64,000 nucleotides of DNA from NCBI GenBank assembly GCA_026874595.1, contig CM049309.1:19033576-19097575 (forward strand), written 5' to 3'. Origin of the DNA: Sipunculus nudus (taxonomy: Eukaryota; Annelida; Sipuncula; Golfingiida; Sipunculidae). The notes beneath the pieces are model-generated. The model did no database searches, was not told the DNA's origin, and saw nothing but the letters and a program-made list of their open reading frames with translations. The position numbers and the translations under genes were made by a program. This document shows positions 47,836 to 59,758 of the stretch, piece by piece (the stretch's first letter is position 1; each line of letters begins with the position of its first letter).

Positions 47836-49240
47836 ACATGGTCTCATAAAAACATTAATAAAAGCTACAATTTTTGGCCAATTTCTTTCAGCTTTCTAAA
47901 CTTAAAAGCTAAAATCCTCATGTGTGCATGATATGAAAATTATATCTACAGTGCTCACAGGAAACAAACATGCCATGGTCAAAGTTTGGCAAAATTTAAG
48001 GTACTAATTTTATATTTATACTAAAAACTTATAAAATTCAGAACTAATTTTGGGTATTCAACTGAATCTTGATAAAATATATTACATCCCTGACAAAAAA
48101 TCTGTAGCTTAAGCAATACTCTTGTTAAGGGAATAAAAAAATTTCTTGATTTTTTACAAAGTGCATTATGTTTGGGCCCATTACTTAAAACAATTAAGCA
48201 ATACTGACATCATTTCTGGCATGTGCATAGAGAATGTATAGAAAATAAGTATATTATATATGATCAAAGTCAGATAAGTGGTTTGATATAAGGCAGTCTT
48301 GAAGTGTAACAATGGGTTTTTAATGGAAAATGTTTTTCATTAATATCTCGAAGGTAATAAGTCCTAGTGACCAAATTCTTGGCTTGGTAGGGGATTTTGG
48401 AGACATCTAATTGTATGCCAAATTTTAGGAAATGAGAGCTGAAGCTGGGGACATGAGCTCTTGCAAACTGCATAACACTAGCTTGATGTAAACAATATTT
48501 TACATGGTGCTTGAAAACTTGAATAAAATCTACAGTTTTTGATCAACTGGTTTCAAATTTTTGGTGTTAACAGACAAAATGCTAACAAAAACACACTCTG
48601 AAAATTAAATCCACAGTACTTACAGGAAAAAAACGTGCCATGGTCAAAGTTGGGCAAAATTTAAGGTACCAATTTTTTATTTTTGTTAATATTTAAAAAA
48701 AATTTAAAAGATTTTGATCTAATTTTGGGTATACAATTTAATTTTGATTAATTAAAGATATATTACTGGAAAAAAAGTCCATAGCTTTAACATGTTTTGT
48801 ATTAAGTGATCAAATATCTTTCCTGATTTTTTACAAAATGCATTATGTTTGGGCCAATAACTTTTTTAAAATTATATAATACAGACATAATTTCTGGCAT
48901 GTACATAGGAACTATACAGAGGAATATTTATGGTAAATATGAGGAAAAACAGATGAGTAGTTTTGATATAAGGCAGTCCTGAAGTGTGAAAATAGGTTTT
49001 TAACAAAAAATTGAGGTTTTTCCTTAATTTCTCAAAGGAACAAAGTCCCAAAGACCTAGTTTTCGGCTTGGTAGGAGATCTTGGGGACATCTAACATTAT
49101 GCCAAATTTTGGATTCCTAGGTCTTACGGTTTCAAACGTGCTACATCTACGGACGGACGGACGGACAGACGGCAGACAGACGGACGGACGACGGACAATG
49201 GACCACGACTATAGCTCAGATGACTTATAGTCAGCTTAGC
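47836..49240 (+). mobile_element. Element with two 665-bp tandem units and 3' stem-loop
   Basis: CCATGGTCAAAGTT recurs at 47973 and 48638, a 665-bp spacing. Many other blocks keep the same offset (TACAAAGTGCATTATGTTTG and TACAAAATGCATTATGTTTG; TTGATATAAGGCAGTC; TTGGTAGGGGATTTTGG). The second unit runs into a GGAC/AGAC microsatellite (about 49147-49198) and a stem-loop, TAGCTCAGATGACT then AGTCAGCTTAGCTA, ending in AAAAAA. The minus-strand ORF over the tail (RPSV repeats) is microsatellite read-through. Internal tandem units plus a 3' stem-loop resemble bivalve pearl/Helitron-like elements. A solo fragment is at 16940. Confidence 0.75.
49147..49198. repeat. GGAC/AGAC microsatellite
   Basis: Runs of GGAC and CAGACGGA units just upstream of the stem-loop end of the element at 47836-49240. 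The same association of a GGAC tract with a stem-loop is seen at 59308-59392 and 59690-59752. Confidence 0.85.
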
Positions 49241-49547
49241 TAAAAAACTGGAAAAAAATACAGGTGGCGCTACCAATTTTAGGGAACTGACACATGTACC
49301 CAAGATCAATATTCAAGGCAAGATTCATGGCACTCAATGCATTAATTATCAAGAATGTTCAAATTTTTAATTATTCTAGGGGTACTAACAAGTCCCATAG
49401 CTTGGAGGATATAGGTTGCAGTAACTCATTCAGATTTCCAAGGAGATTTTTTATTTACCTCGATCCATAAATGTTCACTTAAAATATTCTACTGATGGCT
49501 GGATGGACAAAGGGACAAAGCACCATACCTTCACCTCAGCTGAGCAA
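49241..49547 (+). mobile_element. Single unit related to the 58-59 kb tandem repeats
   Basis: CAGGTGGCGCTACCAATTTT, then TCCCATAGCTTGGAGGATAT and TTTCCAAGGAGATTTTT, match the third unit of the element at 58165-59391 (GCCCCATAGCTCGAAGGATA, TTTCCAAGGAGATTTTTC). The end, ACAAAGCACCATACC then CTCAGCTGAGC, is a shortened version of the ACAAAGGGTGATCGC plus stem-loop terminus. Confidence 0.7.
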
Positions 49548-50160
49548 AACAAGGCCTACAGGCCAAATGCGAACCTTTGCAATGGTTTATACACCAGGTA
49601 TAATGCTTCGATGCTGGGCCATTACTTTTCAAGTAGCCCTACATGTATTGTATACGATGAAGATATCAGAGATGTATACATATGCCCAATTTCAGGCTGA
49701 CATCCCTTCATGAGAAATAAGCAAGGACATACACTGTGCAAAAATTATTGTAGGTGGCGCTACAATTTTTGTATACGACAAAGCTTTATGATATATATAA
49801 ATATGCCCACTTTCAGGCTGATATATCAGATTGCTCTGGAGAAATAAGCACTGACCTGTTGCATAATCTGACACAGTTGGCAGTTTGCCAAAGCTATAAA
49901 TAGATCCAGACTGACCTTTGGCACCAAATCTGATATAGTGTGCAGTCTGCCAAAGTTGTAAATAGAATGCAGCTACTGCACTGAGTGAACTCTTGACCTA
50001 CCGGTATACCTGGCCGCATTGAGTGAACTCTTCACCTGTTGCCTAATCTGATACAGTTGCCAGTCTGCCAAAGCTATAAATAGATCTTGGCTGACCTTTA
50101 GCCTGTTGCCAAATCTGAAATAGTTGGAAGTCTGCCAAGCTATTTAACCTGAAATCTAAA
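49548..50160 (+). mobile_element. Element with 126-type and 62-67 bp tandem parts
   Basis: It starts ACAAGGCCTACAGGCC, a palindromic head like those at 46621 and 58165. At 49660-49870 are two units related to the element at 31483 (TTTCAGGCTGA twice, GTAGGTGGCGCTAC). From 49861 a different unit (AATCTGATACAGTTG, GTCTGCCAAAGCTATAAATA) appears four times, with AATCTG at 49865, 49927, 50045 and 50112. Between copies two and three lies a 36-bp near-repeat, GCACTGAGTGAACTCTTGAC and CGCATTGAGTGAACTCTTCA. Confidence 0.55.
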
Positions 50161-50179
50161 TGTCTAGTGGCATGATTTA

Positions 50180-51075
50180 ATAGATGCTGATAAACTGGTG
50201 CCAGGCTAGCTGTAACTGCCTCACACAGCTAACATATATGGTAAAATTACTCAATTTAATCTCAATTATTCCGCCAAAAATCATTCCTGTGTTACCATTA
50301 AAGACAATTATTTTAAGAATCATTGTGGGGATTATTCTTGTAAATATTAATCAAATTGGCTTCAGTGGCATCAGTAGAAAAATGTTTTGCAGGTTTATAA
50401 CTCATATAGAAGGATACAGCAAACTGGCTAATTTCAGCTTCCTGTAACTCAGCCAAAAATACTGGACCAAACGCATTTGAACAAACTTAAATTATCAACA
50501 TCTGAGGATAATTAATATGTGAGATTTAAGAATTTTTGAGAAGAAGATCTTTGTAGCCACTGAGCTAAAACAGGACGTAATGGCATGTGACTAAACTGAG
50601 CTTCAGCTAACTTGGCAAAAAAGTCACTAAACAGACACCATTTGAACAAACTTTAGAAAGCACTACCCTAGGATCATTTCTGTGCGATATTAAACAATCT
50701 GGCCATATGGTTTCAGATACTAAGTTTTTTGTAGCTCTCAGTGTGATACAGGCACTGATGACCCCTGTACAAAAAAGGCCGATGCAAGTGGTACCACCAA
50801 TATCTCAATTTCAGATATGACACATGTTACTAACATTGGCATAAGATTAGAAGACAATAGCTCCAGCTTTTCTGAGACTGTAATTTAAGTATGCATTTTT
50901 GGACAGTTGACTAAGTTCAACTTCCTGTAACTCAGCAAAAAATTAATGAACTTTAACCATTAGAACAAAGTTGAGAGAGATTGTTCCAGGAATCATCTCT
51001 GTGAAATATTGGACAATTTGGCCAAACAGTTTCAGAAAAGAAGATTTTCGAAGGTTTTTTAGCTTTTTCCTCGTA
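50180..51075 (+). repeat. Degenerate tandem repeat block
   Basis: Units share CTTCCTGTAACTCAGCCAAA (near 50436, 50599 and 50918), then GAACAAACTT, ATCATTTCTGTG-like, ATATTAAACAATCTGGCC-like and GGTTTCAGA blocks. Spacings of about 163 and 319 bp suggest some units have lost internal parts. The 87-codon ORF at 50184-50447 is unrecognisable. Confidence 0.6.
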
Positions 51076-51959
51076 AATCTAAGAAAATGCAGTTAGCCAA
51101 AAAATAAGCAAAATCTGATAGAGTTTTTCAGTTGACTAATTTTTTGCATACAATTTTGTGATGTTAACTCCTGCCATTTTTAAGATGGAAGCCTGATGAC
51201 GCCACACCATCGCATAAGCTCACAGGTTCAATAAAAACCTGACATATTCTTAAGCTGACAACATAAAAAATATCTACATTGCACATCACTGCTTTGTCGT
51301 AGTTGACTGATACATTAAAGTGATTAAGGTCAACTTAAGTACTGTGAATTCTGCAAATCTTATGCACCTAAATTTGTGGTTTTAACCATAATCAATATAT
51401 TGGGATATTAATTTTTAAGATTTTCACATCACATCAGATCATAAGAAAAGAAGAATTCTGCTACAGATTAAGTAAAAAATGTCAGCCTTCATTGCTGCAT
51501 ATGTGCTCTCAAATTTTGTTATTTTTTAAAGGTAACTATGGTGGGTTGTTGCAAGTTTTCATTGTGTATCATTTTCAGTAACAGTACCATTATGAATTAT
51601 TACATGTTAATAAAGGAGGTCAGTTGTCAATTAGAAAATTCATTTCTTACAAAAGCACTCATTTATTCGGATCTTATATAATTCTAAATCCATCAAAGAA
51701 ACTATCGGTCCATAAATTCCCACAGCATTTGTTAGTGATACAGATCAGAATTTTGCCAAAATGCATGGTTCCTCTCTGTGTTTTCGGCATAAATATATAT
51801 ATATAAAACAAATTATTATTTGGTTCAAAGAGTAAAATTCTGCAAAGTACATGTAATTAGATTTTTATTCCTAACATGACCAATTTTATCAATATATGGT
51901 ATTTTAAAATTAGATTCCATTAAAATGACCAGTCTGGAAGGTCTTCATAGACATATCCA
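51076..51959. other. Non-coding DNA, possible MITE remnant
   Basis: AT-rich. TACTGTGAATTCTGC near 51339 may start a diverged relative of the element at 42575, but no second end was found. Confidence 0.4.
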
Positions 51960-52640
51960 AGGGAAGAGGTTGTCACTGTCGTATGCAAGACAGAGTAGAA
52001 CACTACTAGGCTAATATTACACCTGGGGTGAAAAGTCAGTGACAATGTCGGTGTAATAAGCTATTACTTGATACCTCTTGTGCCGTGGCCTGGACATGAT
52101 CCATCAAGAACAACGGGTGCTCATTGTTGAATCAATTTCCTGGCACACTTTAATGTGTGAAAGGTTATTTTCATAATGCGATCGAGATGGAGTGTTTGTT
52201 GGGCATAAAGCCCTATTCCTCATTCTTTGACAAAAGGCAAATACAGGCAGGTCCATTACAGTGTATTTGCTTGCGAGAGGAACGGCATGAGATGGATTAA
52301 TGACCTATCATAGCACATAGCTAGCTGAAATCTATAACAACGTATCAATGTTAGAATTGCTTAGTAAATATTTCATTCATCAAATGCATTAAAAAATTGT
52401 TGCATTCCAGTGTTTTTCTATCACATTCTGGGCCTGCTGAGTCAAATCTTTGGACCTGAAGATGTTAACAGTCACGGTAACTCTGATGGATTGCGTCTAT
52501 TGGTTCTCTTGGCACCGAGTTACTTGCTCCTGTCAACGCCTACCCTTGCCTGATGTATGAAACACCTAGGAATTATGTTTTTGTGACCTGTTAATGTAAT
52601 GGCGATCAATGCCATGGCTTCAATCTGGCAAACATCTCAG
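51960..52640. other. Candidate regulatory block
   Basis: About 680 bp of high-complexity sequence with higher GC than the flanks, no credible ORF and several motif-like stretches, including an inverted AACAA/TTGTT pair at 52109-52128. Among the stronger conserved non-coding candidates by appearance. Confidence 0.4.
52109..52128. promoter_or_regulatory. Inverted SOX-like core pair
   Basis: AACAA at 52109-52113 and TTGTT at 52124-52128, 10 bp apart. Inverted AACAA/TTGTT pairs can be bound by SOX dimers. The short cores make chance occurrence possible. Confidence 0.3.
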
Positions 52641-55600
52641 GTTATCTTAGATCATGTCTTATATCTTAGATTTATGATATTCAATAAAATTACAACAATC
52701 TTTTGGCAGTGATCGCATGCCTTATCACACATTCATCTGTGCATCAAGAATTCTTACTTCGCTTTTCTGTCTCCAAGCAACATAATACCGCTGTATTTCC
52801 CCAATTTTCTTGAGTTTTTCTAACATTGAAGAAGGTAATTTCAAGCAATTTAAAATAAATTAACAATGTCATGAATATCATAGAGTTGCCACTGTTTTGC
52901 CAATCATATCTCACATAAAGCATTAATGCTTGTTTCAACAAATAACTAAAGGGAATTTAATAAACTTTTTTCAACAGATCATTTCTAGAGAGAAAAGTAT
53001 TTGATTTTGTTAATTTAATTTAACCATTTTTTAATTACTGGTCTTTAAAATTCATTAACTTTGTAGCTTTTCTCAACATCTTCAGGATTACACAACCACA
53101 GCAGTGTCTTAACTATGCTAGTTATAACTATGCAAGTTATGCTCAACTATTCACTACACTAACCACTGCAAGAAACTGTTTGCCCGTCAGGTTAGGCTAC
53201 CAGGTGGTGTTGTTTCTGTGGAATTCCTGCTGCATAATATTTAACCAATCAGGTTGTAGGTATCACCAGCACAATTGGATGTTCTTCAAGGTGCCAGTCA
53301 CTTTGCATGGCGGTATATAGAGCTTGGTAGCATACAATTTTTCTACCTCCATTGGCATACCCACGATGCAATCCTCACCTTTCAACTTCAAGACAGCTAG
53401 TTTCTCTACTACCTAGCTGGTGTTGCCGGAGGTCAGTTATCCGGCATGAAAACCGAATCCCAATTGATGGATAGACAGACAGACAGACAAACCCATATCA
53501 ATGGCCCCCATTCCATGGAATTAACTGATGTCTGACATGAGTACCTTGTCAAAGCCATGTTAGGTATGTAAAGACACAAATCACTGGTCAGAAAGTAGTT
53601 AAAAATGGCATTTAATTGATTAAAAATACAAAACTTAAATCCTGCAATAAGGATAGAACAAATCCCCATCTAATGCTTAACTGTCTAAATTTATGCTTAA
53701 CCACTAGACTACAACTTAACTAATATGAAGTGAACTTGAAAAAGCAAATTACAGGCCCAACTGATATGATATTTAAAATGTTATTCAACTATATAACTAT
53801 ATAAAGGAAGTTTAATACTATAATTATAAACCCATACCAATTATAAAGGTGTAATTTTTACTAAACACATATGTATAATTATGTTTTTATTCATCTGCTA
53901 ACTCTTAAACATTGCTTGAACAAAGGTGAGTTGGTAAATCATTGGAGGGACTACATCACCTAGCCATGTGCAAGACCCAGAGAAAACAGAAGGTCGTAAA
54001 GTATAAATATTATAGTTATTGCCATTATGTTTTTCATTTAAGTTTAGGCTTTAAGTTCCTGGTTCACTCTAATATTTAAGATTGAGATAATAATCACCAA
54101 AATTTCAATAAGCACCCACTGTTAGGATTAACTACAGTTTATAATATTATAAATTCATTATTTTTCCACCTATATCCTTAATTTATACTGACCTACCTGT
54201 AGGAAGCAAACTTATCCTGCTGTACAAAATATGCAGTAAACAGTGGTTAAATCTCTACATCTGAGATAATTTCACCTAATGTTCCTGAGGTATCATATTT
54301 GTATAGCAATTCTGTCTGCCACAAGGAATGCTGATTATGCAAGCTTGATTTCTGCTCCAAATAGATCAAGAGACCTGCTGGTAAGTTTTCTAGGTGAGAA
54401 TAAATATGCCACCATGGAGCATGCCATGGATGAGGTTAAAAACCATGTGTTACCTGTTGATGTTACATCTCACCGTTACAAACCAATCACACCCTGCTGA
54501 CACACTAACTGTACTCAGGCTCCTGTTACACCCTGCTGTTGAGCTGATCAAAGAAAGAACAGTAAACGTCAGGAAAAACCCTCCACTGTTTGCTCAGCAT
54601 CAGACGCTGTACAGCATTGATCCTGAGTGCTATATCGCTGGCTTAAGAAGTACCACCACCATCTAGAAAAAAGATGGAACACCCCCCCCTCCACTTACTG
54701 TAGTTTTAAGGAAACATGGTGGCAAATCTGTTAGGCACTTGACACATGACCACAAGGTTATGGATTAACAGCCCATTTAAATGCATTCCCCATGCTGAAA
54801 CCCCTGGCCAAGGTCACTACCACAACAGTGTACCCTCTTGAATCAGGAATGAATGCATGGGTATTATTACTGGTTAGAAATTGGCTGTTTTTTAAGTGGT
54901 GAAATGAAGGTTGTAACTTCAAGGATCAGCAGACCTCTTGTTGGTGATTAATCAATAGTTTATTCCTTTTCTTCATGTACAAAAGTTTCTGATATTCTTC
55001 TGACTAATTCTTCTCTGTGATGTTGACTTAAATTGCTGGCAGTGATCATGGCTATGTTGAATTTCCTAAAATCTGCTTCTGCACTTCACCGTTTAAATGT
55101 AAATAAAAGTAAGTGAACTGCCTGTACCTATCTTAGGTTACTCATACATATATAAAGTACAGACACTACAAATAAATGAACATTTCTCACTGTCAGGTTA
55201 ACTGTGCCCTGACAATTATTCTTTCTGCAAGTTCGCTAATCTCAAAGTCCTAAGACATTTCAATTATTCATACACCCATGAGAGACTACCTTGACACTAA
55301 CCCTTGGCCAAGTTCACTACCGCCACAACAGCAGTGTACCCTGTTCAACCTGGTTACTAACGACGGGTAACATGTAAATGTAGAAAGAATAAATTTCTTT
55401 TGACTTTTATGGCTACTCCAAAAAGGGCAAGAGAAAATTTAGAATAATGAACAGGCCTCAAACAACTTAAAGGCAAAGAGTCAATCTAGGGCTGTTCGTG
55501 ATATCTGGCCATCCACTGCTGAATAAATAGTAAGCTATGTTAAGTTTAACCTTTTCTGAATAATCATTTTCTCAACTTGAAGCCTGTAGCAGAATTTGTT

Positions 55601-56524
55601 TATATTCTTTGGGCTGAAGCAAAACACAGGTCAATATGGTGATACAGAGTCAAATATCCTATCATCATTGCCAGATTTTATCAGTACAGGAAGACTTCAC
55701 AAAAAAGTGATATTGTAGACCTGAACTATAGTAAATGCTTATATAAGTCCACATATACCTTAAGGAACATCCTGCTGTCTTTTCTGACCAACGTTACTAT
55801 CAGGCTACCTGATCTTTTCTAACAGTATAAAAAGTGTATATGTAACCAGATAAGTTCCACTATTAAATTACTGGACTAAACTGCAAACATACATATTGTA
55901 ATAGTATTTTCATATACCACACAACTCTAGCTTATATTCCAAAGAATAAGCACAGAAAGGCCAAAATGAGACTGAGAGCTTTCATATGTGACATTCCAAG
56001 GATCTGGCAATCTTCATTTTGTTCCGTAGGCAGGAGTGGCTGAATACCATAATCCATGTTTCTTTACGGAGGCACTTCCGCCTGATACCGGAAATCTCCC
56101 AATCAATCACAAAGCCATGTGAAATCTTTCGCTAGTTTATTTGGTAGTGTCACGGTAAAGCCTGCTGCTCCTATCTTATCATCCCGCTCGTTGCAGCTAA
56201 AACTTCTGAGAAACAAGTTCCCTCTACTTTCCCTTTTAAGCCTTAACATACACACTCACCTCCGTCTAATCTTCTCCTCGTTTGTATTGAAATCTCTCAA
56301 AATCGCCATTTTAAGCTGCAGCTAAGCTCCTTTAAATAAGTTGTATTATTTTTCAATATCACCAAAGCCTTGCCTTGAACACCCATTTCTTTCTAATCTA
56401 ATTGAAATGTCTTCAGAGCTATACCTGTCAAGGAAAGTCAAGTAATTTTTTTATATTTCTTTTCATAAACCTGTATCTAAATAACTATTCCACCATTCAA
56501 AGTTTTCTTTAGAGCAGACCTAAC
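52641..56524. other. Non-coding DNA
   Basis: AT-rich unique sequence with local complex parts at 53160-53430 and 56010-56150 (ETS-like ACCGGAAAT at 56088-56096). A GACA microsatellite lies at about 53472-53490. Two diverged copies of a short block, TGGCCAAGGTCACTACC (54806) and TGGCCAAGTTCACTACCG (55305), are each followed by CACAACAG and CAGTGTACCCT. ORFs at 54279-54666 overlap in two frames and are unrecognisable. Confidence 0.45.
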
Positions 56525-56845
56525 ACAAAGCCAGCAATTCAGCTGCCTTGTTTGTAGAATTTATGTGATTTCTTGCTGAATCTGGATACATATTGATCAA
56601 CTAAAGGCATTTCCTGTTAAGAAAGGTCCTTATAATGCCACTGTGATTGATGTATGAGTTTAAATTGTTTATCTACAGTACATGCACCCATATCGACAAA
56701 CAGAGAAAACAATGTCACCTAAATATGTGATTGGTTACATATGTGCAGAAGTTGATAGGTCACCTGTTGTAAAATGCTCTTTGGAAACCCTCTGCCACCA
56801 TATCTGTTTGTTGAAAGTGTTTGGATTATTTTGGTGGGGGCCCTC
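56525..56845 (+). repeat. Dispersed repeat, copy B
   Basis: Counterpart of 6678-6930. Contains AAAGCCAGCAATTCAGC, TAGAATTTATGTGATTTCTT, TTCCTGTTAAGAAAGG, TGTTGAAAGT and GGATTATTTTGGTGGG in the same order. The 131-codon ORF at 56682-57077 runs through it and is not conserved in copy A, so coding is unlikely. Confidence 0.65.
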
Positions 56846-57429
56846 CACATATTACAAACATGTGGAAATAAACAAAACGAACAGCCTATGTACTACAGGA
56901 CAGGCCTTTTCTGGCCTATTTTTATATAAGGGTCAAGTCATTATCTCTAATAAACAGACACCAGATGACAGAAAAGACCCCTTTAAGGCATCTGCAAGTA
57001 GATCTTATTGGGAGCTGAAAGCTGATGCTTTACAATGTGGTTCAAAAGTAATATCAACATATAATGCTAGTTTCTGAAGATATACATTCATATATTTCAA
57101 TATTGGTTGATTCTTTAACATTGGTTTCATTGGAACATTCCTGCAACCTACTGCCTAATATGATTATAACTGCAATAAAACTGAAAATGTATTCATTTAT
57201 TTACACTCATATATCAAAACATGGTGACATCCCCCATAAAAAGTAGAGAAACAAATATAAGTGAAATGGTGGAAAAGATATAATCTAAATTAGTGTTGAA
57301 ACCATGTAAGTTTTTCATATCATGATAAATAGATAAAATTTATGGTCATATATCATGATACTCTAATATCAGTATCTGGCAAAGAAACTCCAAACAAATG
57401 TGTTTGAACATCCAAAGAACTAGAATATC
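56846..57429. other. Non-coding DNA, nothing specific seen
   Basis: AT-rich sequence between the dispersed repeat and the nested element. Confidence 0.45.
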
Positions 57430-59758
57430 AGCAGAAGCTGACAAAAGCCCTCAACCAAAAGACCAGTGTTTATAGGTTGTAACAGTAACAAGTATTAACA
57501 AACTTTTCTCAAATGGATACATATTTGTACATGTCTCAGTTATAAATTTAAACTGGAGAGGTATGTAGTACCTTTGCAAATACGGTAAGACCGATCTCAT
57601 GCAGGAATTAGAGATCATCAAGGCATATCATTATACCGTGTTTCATAAAATCCACCAAGCAGTTCCTGAGATATAAGCTCCTAAGTTTTTTTTCTATTTT
57701 AAGCTCTGTGACCTTGAAAAGTAGGTCAAGGTCACCCATCCTTTAACTTGACCAAGATTTTGTTAATATGCATCAGCACTGAAGAAATGAAGTTCCTGTG
57801 TTGAATACCTTTGGAGATATCCCCCTCACAAGGCCAAAGTTGAAAAATCTTGTAAAAATTCATTAAAAATCAGAAATTGTAGATGGCATCACCAAACTTG
57901 TGCAGCAGGTAAAGACCATCAGTCCCTATGATCATAGTAAGTTTTGTGAAAATCCACTAAATCATTCCTAAGAAATTAGTTTCTAAGTGTTTTTCTATAA
58001 TCAGCTCTAAAATGTAGAAAAACAGGTCAAGGTCACCCATTTTCAAACTTGACTGAGATTTTGTTAATATGCATCAGCACTGAAGAAATGAAGTTCCTGT
58101 GCTGAAAACCTTTGGAGATATCCTGCTCACAAGGCCAAAGTTGAAAATTCTGGTAAAAAATCATAACACGTGACCCATGGGTCATGACACTCAGCTGACT
58201 CGGAAGAGATTCGTAAAAGGAAATTTTATCATCTGAATGGTGGTATATACCTATTCACCTGAAGCATCAAACAGATTAACCAACAGGCCAAGATTGTGTC
58301 TGTATTAATATATCTCAAAAATAGAGAAAAAATGCGTAAACTTTAAAAAAATATAGGTGGCTCCACCAGTCTGCAGAAACTAATAAAAACACATGGTCAA
58401 TATCCATGGAAAGAATCATGGTGATCTCTGCATTAGTTGTTTAGATACTTCAGCTTTTGTATCAAATTTTCCATTATTCTGAGGAATACTTCTGAGTCCT
58501 ATAGCTTGAAGGAAATGGGTAACAGAGACCTACTTTCAGGTTTCCACAGACACTTATCATGGGTCTCTTTGCATGACAAGAATGAAGATTCTAGGTCCAG
58601 TTGTTACAATTTGTGCCACGTTAACAGATGACAGCATCCTTTAAGGTCTTAAAAATAGAGACAAAAATTCGAAAAATTGAATAAAATATAGGTGGCACCA
58701 CCAATCTGCAGAAACTGATGAAAAACTCCATAATCAATATCCATGCAAAGAATCATGGTGATCTCTGCATTAGTTGTTCAGATACTTCATCTTTTGTATC
58801 AAATTTTCCATTATTCTGAGGGATACTTCTGAGTCTTATAGCTTGAAGGATATGGGAAACAGAGACCTAATTTCAGGTTTCCACAGACACTTTTCATGGG
58901 CTTCCTTGCATTACAAGAATGAAGAATCTAGGTCCAGTTTTCACAATTTGTACCCTGTTGACAGATAAAAACATCTTTAAAGGTCTCAAAAAATAGAGAA
59001 AAAAAATTTGTAAAAAATTGATAAAAAAAAAATAGACGTGGCGCACCCAGTCTGCAGAAACTGATGGAACACCTCATGATCAATATGTATGCAAAAAATA
59101 ATGAACATCAGTGATGTAGTTAATGAGATATTGAAGTTTTTGTATGAAATTTTTTACTATTCTGGGGGGGACTTTGGGGCCCCATAGCTCGAAGGATATG
59201 GGTAACAGAGACCTCATTTCTGGTTTCCAAGGAGATTTTTCATGGACCTCTCAGAATGTCAAGTTACATGTTTCTAGGTCCAGCGGTTACAATTTGTGCC
59301 AGGTTAACGGACGGACAGACAGACAGACGGACAAACAGACGACGGACAAAGGGTGATCGCTATAGCTCAGATGACTAACAGTCAGCTGAGCTAAAAATCA
59401 GAAATTAAAGGTGGCACCACCAAACTTGTGCAGCAGGTACAGACTATCAGTCCCAATAATCATAGTAAGTTTTGTGAAAATCCAGGCAATGGATCCTAAG
59501 AAATTAGCTTCTAAGTGTTTTCTATAATCAACTCTAAAACGTAGAAATATAGGTCAAGGTCACCATATTTAGAACTTGGCCGAGATTTTGTCACTATACG
59601 TCTTCACTGAAGAACTAAAATTCCTATGGTGAATCCTTTTAGAGATATCCCGCTCACAAGGAAAAAGTTAACAGACCCCAGACAGATGGACGGACAGACA
59701 GATGGACAGCTTGGGTGACGACAAAAGCTGATCAGCCGAAGGGCTGAGGGCTAAAAAA
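57430..59758 (+). mobile_element. Outer tandem-repeat element, interrupted
   Basis: Three units of about 300 bp, with CATCAGCACT at 57771 and 58072 (301 bp) and CGTCTTCACT at 59599. Units share AGGTCAAGGTCACC, GAGATTTTGTTAATATGC and GGAGATATCC. The third unit sits 1527 bp after the second because of the insertion at 58165-59391 (1227 bp); 1527 minus 1227 is 300. The right end has a GGAC/AGAC tract, CAGCCGAAGGGCTGAGGGCT and AAAAAA. AGCCCTCA at 57446-57453 and its inverse TGAGGGCT at 59745-59752 form a subterminal inverted repeat. No protein is encoded. The exact left boundary is uncertain. Confidence 0.75.
58165..59391 (+). mobile_element. Inner element inserted in the outer one
   Basis: The head holds TGACCCATGGGTCA, a 14-bp palindrome, then CTCAGCTGAC (58190-58199), whose exact inverse GTCAGCTGAG lies at 59381-59390. 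Inside are three tandem units: the first two are 337 bp apart, the third about 346 bp further. All carry AGGTGG-C-CCA, ATAGCTTGAAGGA and TTTCCA blocks. A GACA/GGAC tract (59308-59350) and a stem-loop (TAGCTCAGATGACT, AGTCAGCTGAGCTA) close it. Short ORFs at 58437, 58774 and 59144 look alike only because they repeat with the units. A related single unit is at 49241. Confidence 0.8.

Noticed and set aside
49124-49309. Minus-strand ORF rich in RPSV repeats
   Set aside because: It is translation of the GGAC/AGAC microsatellite tail of a mobile element.
56682-57077. 131-codon plus-strand ORF
   Set aside because: It runs through dispersed repeat copy B, and the frame is not kept in copy A at 6678-6930.
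58437-59356. Three similar short ORFs that look like a protein repeat
   Set aside because: They recur because they lie in tandem DNA units of about 340 bp. The frames end within each unit and the third runs into the microsatellite.
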